NCBI GenBank assembly: GCA_040401995.1
Contig: JBBANM010000030.1
Span: 5,895-69,894, forward strand
Source of the DNA: Haliscomenobacter sp040401995
Lineage (GTDB): Bacteria > Bacteroidota > Bacteroidia > Chitinophagales > Saprospiraceae
Reading direction: 5' to 3'
Length of the DNA: 64,000 nucleotides
The notes under the pieces are model-generated. The model saw only the letters and a list, made by a program, of their open reading frames with translations, made no database searches and was not told the origin of the DNA. The position numbers and the translations under genes were made by a program. Every line of letters starts with the position of its first letter. Position 1 is the first letter of the stretch. This document shows positions 60,170 to 64,000 of the stretch, piece after piece.

Positions 60170-61423
60170 ATGAGAAGAGTTGTCGTAACTGGTTTGGGGG
60201 CGCTTACTCCCATCGGTAATACCCTTAATGAATACCTTTATGGCCTTCAGAATGGTGTAAGTGGCGCGGGGTTAATTACCCTTTTTGATGCAACCCAGTT
60301 CAAAACCCATTTTGCCTGCGAAGTCAAAAATTTTGATCCTGAAGTTTTTATTGATAAAAAAGAAGCGCGCCGGATCGACCGTTTTACCCAGTTTGCACTG
60401 GTAAGCGCCGACGAAGCCATTGTTGATTCTGGTTTGGATCAGATTTTAGATCAACTTGATGTCGATCGGATTGGCGTTATTTGGGCATCTGGAATAGGCG
60501 GGTTGCGCTCATTAGAAGAAGAGATTGAAGGATTTTCAGCCGGCAATGGTACGCCGCGCTACAATCCTTTTATGATACCTAAAATGATTGCAGATATTGC
60601 CGCTGGGCAAATATCCATCAAATATGGTTTTAGAGGTATAAACTATGCTACCGTTTCTGCTTGTGCTTCTGCCTCACACGCCATTATGAATAGTTTCGAT
60701 GCCATCCGATTGGGTCGGAATGATATCATCGTCACCGGCGGATCTGAAGCTGCAGTTACTAAAGCAGGAATTGGTGGGTTTAATGCCATGAAAGCACTTT
60801 CTACTCGTAATGATAATTTCAAAACGGCTTCTCGTCCTTTTGATCTAGATCGCGATGGTTTTGTGCTTGGCGAAGGAGCTGGTTCCTTAATATTAGAAGA
60901 TCTGGAACACGCAAAAAAACGCGGCGCCAAAATATATGCCGAAATCGTAGGCGGTGGTGCTACTGCGGATGCGTATCATGTAACTGCACCTCATCCCGAA
61001 GGATTGGGTGCTCAAAACGTGATGCGGGTAGCTTTAGCCGATGCTCATTTGACTATATCTGATATCGATTACATCAACGTACATGGTACTTCAACACCAT
61101 TGGGCGATGTAGCCGAAGTTAGAGCTATTCAAAAAGTATTTGGCGATCATGCTTATTCGCTCAACATCAGCTCCACAAAATCGATGACGGGTCATTTGCT
61201 GGGCGCAGCTGGCGCCATTGAAGCAATTGCCAGTATTTTGGCCATTGTGCACCAATTTGCCCCCCCTACTATCAATCATTTCACTGATGACCCCGAATTG
61301 GACAGCCGCCTAAACTTGACCTTTAACCAAGCTCAAGAGCGTAAGGTTAAGGCTGTAATGAGCAACACGTTTGGCTTTGGCGGCCACAACTCTTCAGTAG
61401 TATTCAAACAGTTTGAAGACTAA
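60170..61423 (+). CDS. fabF: Beta-ketoacyl-ACP synthase II
   Basis: A 417-residue condensing enzyme from the ATG at 60170 (MRRVVVTGLGALTPIGNTLN); the longer frame from 60086 adds 28 residues that look untranslated. The catalytic residues are Cys165 in TVSACASASHAI and the His pair in NVHGTSTPLGD and STKSMTGHLLGAAGAIE. It elongates acyl-ACP with malonyl-ACP and controls C16-C18 synthesis. It is downstream of acpP, and a terminator hairpin follows. Confidence 0.96.
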   Translation: MRRVVVTGLGALTPIGNTLNEYLYGLQNGVSGAGLITLFDATQFKTHFACEVKNFDPEVFIDKKEARRIDRFTQFALVSADEAIVDSGLDQILDQLDVDRIGVIWASGIGGLRSLEEEIEGFSAGNGTPRYNPFMIPKMIADIAAGQISIKYGFRGINYATVSACASASHAIMNSFDAIRLGRNDIIVTGGSEAAVTKAGIGGFNAMKALSTRNDNFKTASRPFDLDRDGFVLGEGAGSLILEDLEHAKKRGAKIYAEIVGGGATADAYHVTAPHPEGLGAQNVMRVALADAHLTISDIDYINVHGTSTPLGDVAEVRAIQKVFGDHAYSLNISSTKSMTGHLLGAAGAIEAIASILAIVHQFAPPTINHFTDDPELDSRLNLTFNQAQERKVKAVMSNTFGFGGHNSSVVFKQFED

Positions 61424-61436
61424 CGCTTGCTTGCTC

Positions 61437-61478
61437 CAGTAGACCGAATTTTATTATTTATTCGTTCTACTGTTTTTA
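61437..61478 (+). terminator. Intrinsic terminator after fabF
   Basis: CAGTAGACCGAAT (61437-61449) pairs with ATTCGTTCTACTG (61460-61472), with a single mismatch, followed by TTTTTATT. It partly separates rnc from acpP-fabF, so rnc may depend on read-through or on a promoter in 61480-61526. Confidence 0.75.
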
Positions 61479-61526
61479 TTGAGCGCAATGTTCGGTCTTC
61501 ATTTGATGGTATAGGTTCGTATTTTT

Positions 61527-61565
61527 CCCATGAGGCGGCTTCTTAATTCGAAGCCGCCTCATGGG
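61527..61565 (+). promoter_or_regulatory. Perfect 16-bp stem-loop in the rnc leader
   Basis: CCCATGAGGCGGCTTC (61527-61542) pairs without mismatch with GAAGCCGCCTCATGGG (61550-61565) around a 7-base loop, TTAATTC. No T tract follows on either strand, so it is not an ordinary terminator. It ends 36 bases before the rnc TTG start. A perfect RNA duplex here is a plausible RNase III cleavage site for autoregulation, as known for the E. coli rnc leader. Confidence 0.65.
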
Positions 61566-61601
61566 GTATGAATTGTTGTGAACTGACTTAACTGATTACC
61601 C

Positions 61602-62351
61602 TTGCGTTCTTTATTTCGTTTTTACAACCGTTTTTTATCTGAAGATCGGGATTTTGTAGATAGGTTAAGACCCATTTTGGGATTTACCCCCGTCAACACC
61701 GGAATCTTCCGCTTAGCGTTCTCGCACAAGTCGTCCAATTCAGATCGGACTGCTTCGGTGCAAAACAATGAACGCTTAGAATACCTTGGCGATGCCGTAC
61801 TCGGAACCATCGTTGCGGAATACCTATTCAAAAAATACCCGGATAGCAACGAGGGTTTTTTGACCAAAATGCGCTCTAAATTGGTGAAACGTAAGTCGTT
61901 GAACCGATTGGGCGATAAGATGGGGCTAGACATGCTTTTGTCGGAGTACAATAATACCCGTCTGAGTAGGTCGATGTTGGGCAATGCCGTTGAAGCATTG
62001 GTAGGCGCCATTTATTTGGAATGTGGGTATCCCAAAACCAAGGATTTTGTGATCCGCCAAATGCTGCGCAAGTACATCGACATCCACGAATTGGAGCGTT
62101 TGGACGACAATTACAAAAGTCAATTGCTGGAGTGGTGTCAAAAAAACGGTCGTACCGTAACCTACAAATTATTGGCGCGTTACAAGTTTGAAAAACGCGA
62201 TCGGTTTAAAGTGGCGGTCATGATCAATGGCAAACGTTTTGCAGCAGCAGACGATTTTAATAAAAAAAGTGCTGAACAAAAGGCTTCAGCTTTGGCATTA
62301 TACAGCTTAGGCATCAAATTAGAAGAAGAAGAGGAGGACGATGATGATTGA
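61602..62351 (+). CDS. rnc: Ribonuclease III
   Basis: A 249-residue RNase III. The nuclease domain has the signature NERLEYLGDAVLG (about residues 47-59) and the second acidic cluster EALVGAIYLECGY. The dsRNA-binding domain covers about 160-235 (DNYKSQLLEWCQKNGRTVTY; KKSAEQKASALALYSLG). The C-terminus is very acidic (EEEEEDDDD). The start is TTG: an in-frame TGA lies at 61593-61595 and no ATG exists before residue 90, so no other start is possible. It processes rRNA and cuts double-stranded RNA. It follows acpP-fabF as in many bacteria, and its end overlaps the next gene by 11 bases. Confidence 0.95.
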   Translation: MRSLFRFYNRFLSEDRDFVDRLRPILGFTPVNTGIFRLAFSHKSSNSDRTASVQNNERLEYLGDAVLGTIVAEYLFKKYPDSNEGFLTKMRSKLVKRKSLNRLGDKMGLDMLLSEYNNTRLSRSMLGNAVEALVGAIYLECGYPKTKDFVIRQMLRKYIDIHELERLDDNYKSQLLEWCQKNGRTVTYKLLARYKFEKRDRFKVAVMINGKRFAAADDFNKKSAEQKASALALYSLGIKLEEEEEDDDD

Positions 62352-63321
62352 TCCTAACTTGCCCCAGGAAAATGACAACCTTTCTTTATTATCCATCGAT
62401 CGAACTTTAGAAAAACGCATTGATCAAATGCTCGAAGGCGCACTAGAATTGCGCCAATGGCTTTTTGATGTTTTTCGCCAAGGACTAGGGAATCTCCAAA
62501 CCCAACCTGATAGTGCCTGGGAAGCCATTGCGGCTGGTATGTCAAATGCTAAATTAACTGCCATTGCTCGCCGAATTCGCAAACTCAAAAAACTGAGTAC
62601 CCTTCCTAATTGGCCAGCTATTTTCCTCCAAGAACTTGCCGATTATTATTTGTTTGCCGAGGCTTTTACTCGCATCCGCGAGCTACCTTCCAATTACCAA
62701 GAAGAGTTGCTGAACCAGGGTGGACGAACACCCAAAGAAAAAGACGTCTTTGAAACGCAGCAAACCGTTGAAGATCACTGGCTCATCGTTGGCCAAAAAC
62801 TGGGTCACGATGAAGATTTGCGGTTTCAACGCACTTGGTTGTTGGGTAATCAATCCGCTCAAACCGCCTTATTACTGGAATATGCCTGGCGCGATACTCC
62901 TTTTAAATACGAATGGAAGGTTGGCTCAGCGTTAACGGGTAAAATGACTTTTTATCCCGGACTTTATCCTTTGCGAGCGGCGATTTCCGAATTTCAGCCT
63001 TCATCCGATCCGTTTACCGGGCTTTTACCGCATACCGCTTTTGCTGACTTTGCAGCTTTGTATGCAACTGCCGTAGGAAAAAACCCTTGGATTGGCGTTT
63101 TTCCTTGTTTATTAGAAAATGTAACGGCAATAGCTAAAAATGGCGACATATGGCTGGTGGATCAACAAAAAAATTCAATCCCCGTAGCCTCAATAGGAAA
63201 TACAGCTTGGAAAATATTAGCGCATAGTGGAGGATTTCCAGTGACTATTTTTGGCGAATGGCGGGAAGGATTGTTTTCAGCCTTATCGGTAATTGATAAT
63301 GGAAGTATCGTTTCATTATAA
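62341..63321 (+). CDS. SWIM zinc-finger family protein lacking its zinc finger
   Basis: A 326-residue soluble protein starting inside the rnc 3' end (11-base overlap). The sequence matches the portion that follows the zinc finger in the ~450-residue SWIM family proteins of bacteria: ELRQWLFDVFRQGLGNLQTQ, VEDHWLIVGQKLGHDEDLRF, QRTWLLGNQSAQTALLLEYA, MTFYPGLYPLRAAISE. The N-terminal region with the CxCx(n)CxH finger is absent, since only about 25 residues precede the homologous part, and no upstream frame contains one. SWIM fingers bind DNA or proteins, so this version has lost that contact or receives it from a partner. Function is unknown. Confidence 0.6.
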   Translation: MMIDPNLPQENDNLSLLSIDRTLEKRIDQMLEGALELRQWLFDVFRQGLGNLQTQPDSAWEAIAAGMSNAKLTAIARRIRKLKKLSTLPNWPAIFLQELADYYLFAEAFTRIRELPSNYQEELLNQGGRTPKEKDVFETQQTVEDHWLIVGQKLGHDEDLRFQRTWLLGNQSAQTALLLEYAWRDTPFKYEWKVGSALTGKMTFYPGLYPLRAAISEFQPSSDPFTGLLPHTAFADFAALYATAVGKNPWIGVFPCLLENVTAIAKNGDIWLVDQQKNSIPVASIGNTAWKILAHSGGFPVTIFGEWREGLFSALSVIDNGSIVSL

Positions 63322-63375
63322 GTTTGATTTATATTGTCGCATCGCTTAAATTGAATCATTAAAACATAAACCATC

Positions 63376-63795
63376 ATGAGCGAATTTGAACAAGTCATCA
63401 AAGAAGGCGCACAATCGGTAGGAAAACGTGCAAGAAGATTGCTGATTTGGTTACTTTTTTTGGGTATTGTCATTCTAGCCGGATATTTTGCGGTGTGTAA
63501 CTTTACCTATAGCAAAGGTAGTCGGGCAGGATACTTAGTAAAAGTGACCTATAAAGGCATTGTGCTAAAAACCTTTGAAGGCACCTTGAATACCGGAGGT
63601 CTGGCCATCAATGGTCAAGGAGGCGCCGTTTCAACCAACTGGGATTTTTCAGTTTGGAACAAGGAAGTTTACAAGGAGCTGGACGAATTACAAGGAGAGA
63701 AAGTGAAATTGTACTATCGTCAAAAACTCAAAGCCATGCCTTGGCAAGGAATGACCGACTACTTTGTGTACAAGGTGGAAAGGGTCAAAGAATAA
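63376..63795 (+). CDS. Small single-pass membrane protein
   Basis: A 139-residue protein with a cytoplasmic N-terminus (MSEFEQVIKEGAQSVGKRAR), one helix (LLIWLLFLGIVILAGYFAV, about 22-40) and an extracytoplasmic beta-rich tail with YSKGSRAGYLVKVTYKGIVL, KTFEGTLNTGGLA and KVKLYYRQKLKAMPWQGMTD. Nearly identical proteins in Bacteroidota are often mislabelled '6-phosphogluconate dehydrogenase', but no dinucleotide-binding fold is present. Function is unknown. The gene is 54 bases downstream of the SWIM-like gene. Confidence 0.75.
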   Translation: MSEFEQVIKEGAQSVGKRARRLLIWLLFLGIVILAGYFAVCNFTYSKGSRAGYLVKVTYKGIVLKTFEGTLNTGGLAINGQGGAVSTNWDFSVWNKEVYKELDELQGEKVKLYYRQKLKAMPWQGMTDYFVYKVERVKE

Positions 63796-63807
63796 TTTTT
63801 TTGCTTA

Positions 63808-64000
63808 AGAGCGTGTTTGGATTTTTTATTCGCGCTGCAAATGGCCAAAATTCACCCCAACTTCGTTGCGAAAATACTCATGTAGCGCTGACCTGTCCTC
63901 GACAAAGTCGGGATACACTCTTTCCGATATCATCGGAACTTTTCAACGTTTTTCGCGCCTCGTTGGTGCAAATTTTGACTCATTTTCGCTTGCGAACTAA
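63808..64000. repeat. Family 2 palindromic element, copy B (cut by the window end)
   Basis: It opens with AGAGCGTGTTTGGATTTTTT and continues ATTCGCGCTGC, AATGGCCAAAATTCACCCCA and ACTTCGTTGCG, closely matching copy A at 40466. Relative to copy A it has an extra ~55 bp with two nested hairpins (TCCTCGAC-AAA-GTCGGGA at 63896 and TTCCGAT-ATC-ATCGGAA at 63922). The right end would lie beyond 64000, since the TIR complement is not reached. Nothing else is seen in this 205-base stretch. Confidence 0.75.

Noticed and set aside
1..64000. CRISPR arrays, tRNA, rRNA, transposases and prophage genes
   Set aside because: I looked for short regular direct repeats, tRNA cloverleaf ends, DDE/serine recombinase motifs and structural phage genes; none is convincing. 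The repeats present are palindromic and dispersed.

Overview
The window looks like chromosomal DNA of a Bacteroidota bacterium, probably of the Saprospiria (Haliscomenobacter/Lewinella-like); the lineage within the phylum is an inference. Supporting signs are two proteins ending in type IX secretion (T9SS) sorting domains, DUF4271, DUF4292 and DUF5723 proteins, a long SecA with a SEC-C tail, -7 promoter elements of the TAnnTTTG type, weak ribosome binding sites, and the operon order acpP-fabF-rnc. Base composition is moderate and coding density is high. I see no rRNA, tRNA, CRISPR array, transposase or prophage.

Layout. 1-2.8 kb: end of a probable DUF1573 gene, DUF4271 membrane protein, hemD, and a CoA-pyrophosphatase-like Nudix enzyme. 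2.9-7.7 kb: fused acyl-CoA mutase IcmF and a fatty acid desaturase. 7.9-11.1 kb: a two-gene accessory cassette in which a trypsin-co-occurring protein (Trypco1-like) is coupled by a TAATG overlap to a trypsin-NACHT-pentapeptide-repeat protein. This is the strongest candidate for an unusual system, probably a conflict or defence module. 11.2-22 kb: large T9SS cargo protein, MerR regulator with degenerate cobalamin motifs, thioredoxin-like protein, EttA-type ABC-F, OmpA lipoprotein, acyl-CoA dehydrogenase, site-2 protease with CBS domains, small OB-like exported protein. 22-31 kb: DUF5723 outer-membrane protein, lipoprotein, degenerate-HD/Pycsar-effector-like membrane protein, glucosaminidase-LysM, acyl-CoA ligase, tandem ABC ATPase. 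31-44 kb: PD40/OmpA protein, TMTC-like glycosyltransferase with TPRs, SecA, lipoproteins, second T9SS protein, TPR lipoprotein. 44-50 kb: ECF sigma/anti-sigma/DUF4097-like operon, MBL-beta-CASP hydrolase, AnmK. 49-57 kb (minus strand): possible degenerate DEDD nuclease, M29 aminopeptidase, HflX, a TPR-DUF4292-EnvC-like envelope operon, nucleotidyltransferase. 58-64 kb: pyruvate kinase, acpP-fabF-rnc, a SWIM-family protein lacking its zinc finger, and a small membrane protein.

Links between genes. Acyl metabolism recurs (icmF, desaturase, acyl-CoA dehydrogenase, acyl-CoA ligase, acpP/fabF). So do envelope functions (M23-like, glucosaminidase, AnmK, OmpA proteins, ECF regulator).

The intergenic space holds at least three families of palindromic repeats. 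Family 1 (about 160 bp, five full copies plus one remnant) has two versions of its central hairpin whose stems differ in sequence but both pair, which suggests selection on structure. Family 2 has AGAGCkTGTTyrG-like ends (one full copy, one cut by the window end, two remnants). Family 3 is a single 225-bp palindrome. A perfect 16-bp hairpin lies just upstream of the TTG start of rnc and could be an autoregulatory RNase III site.
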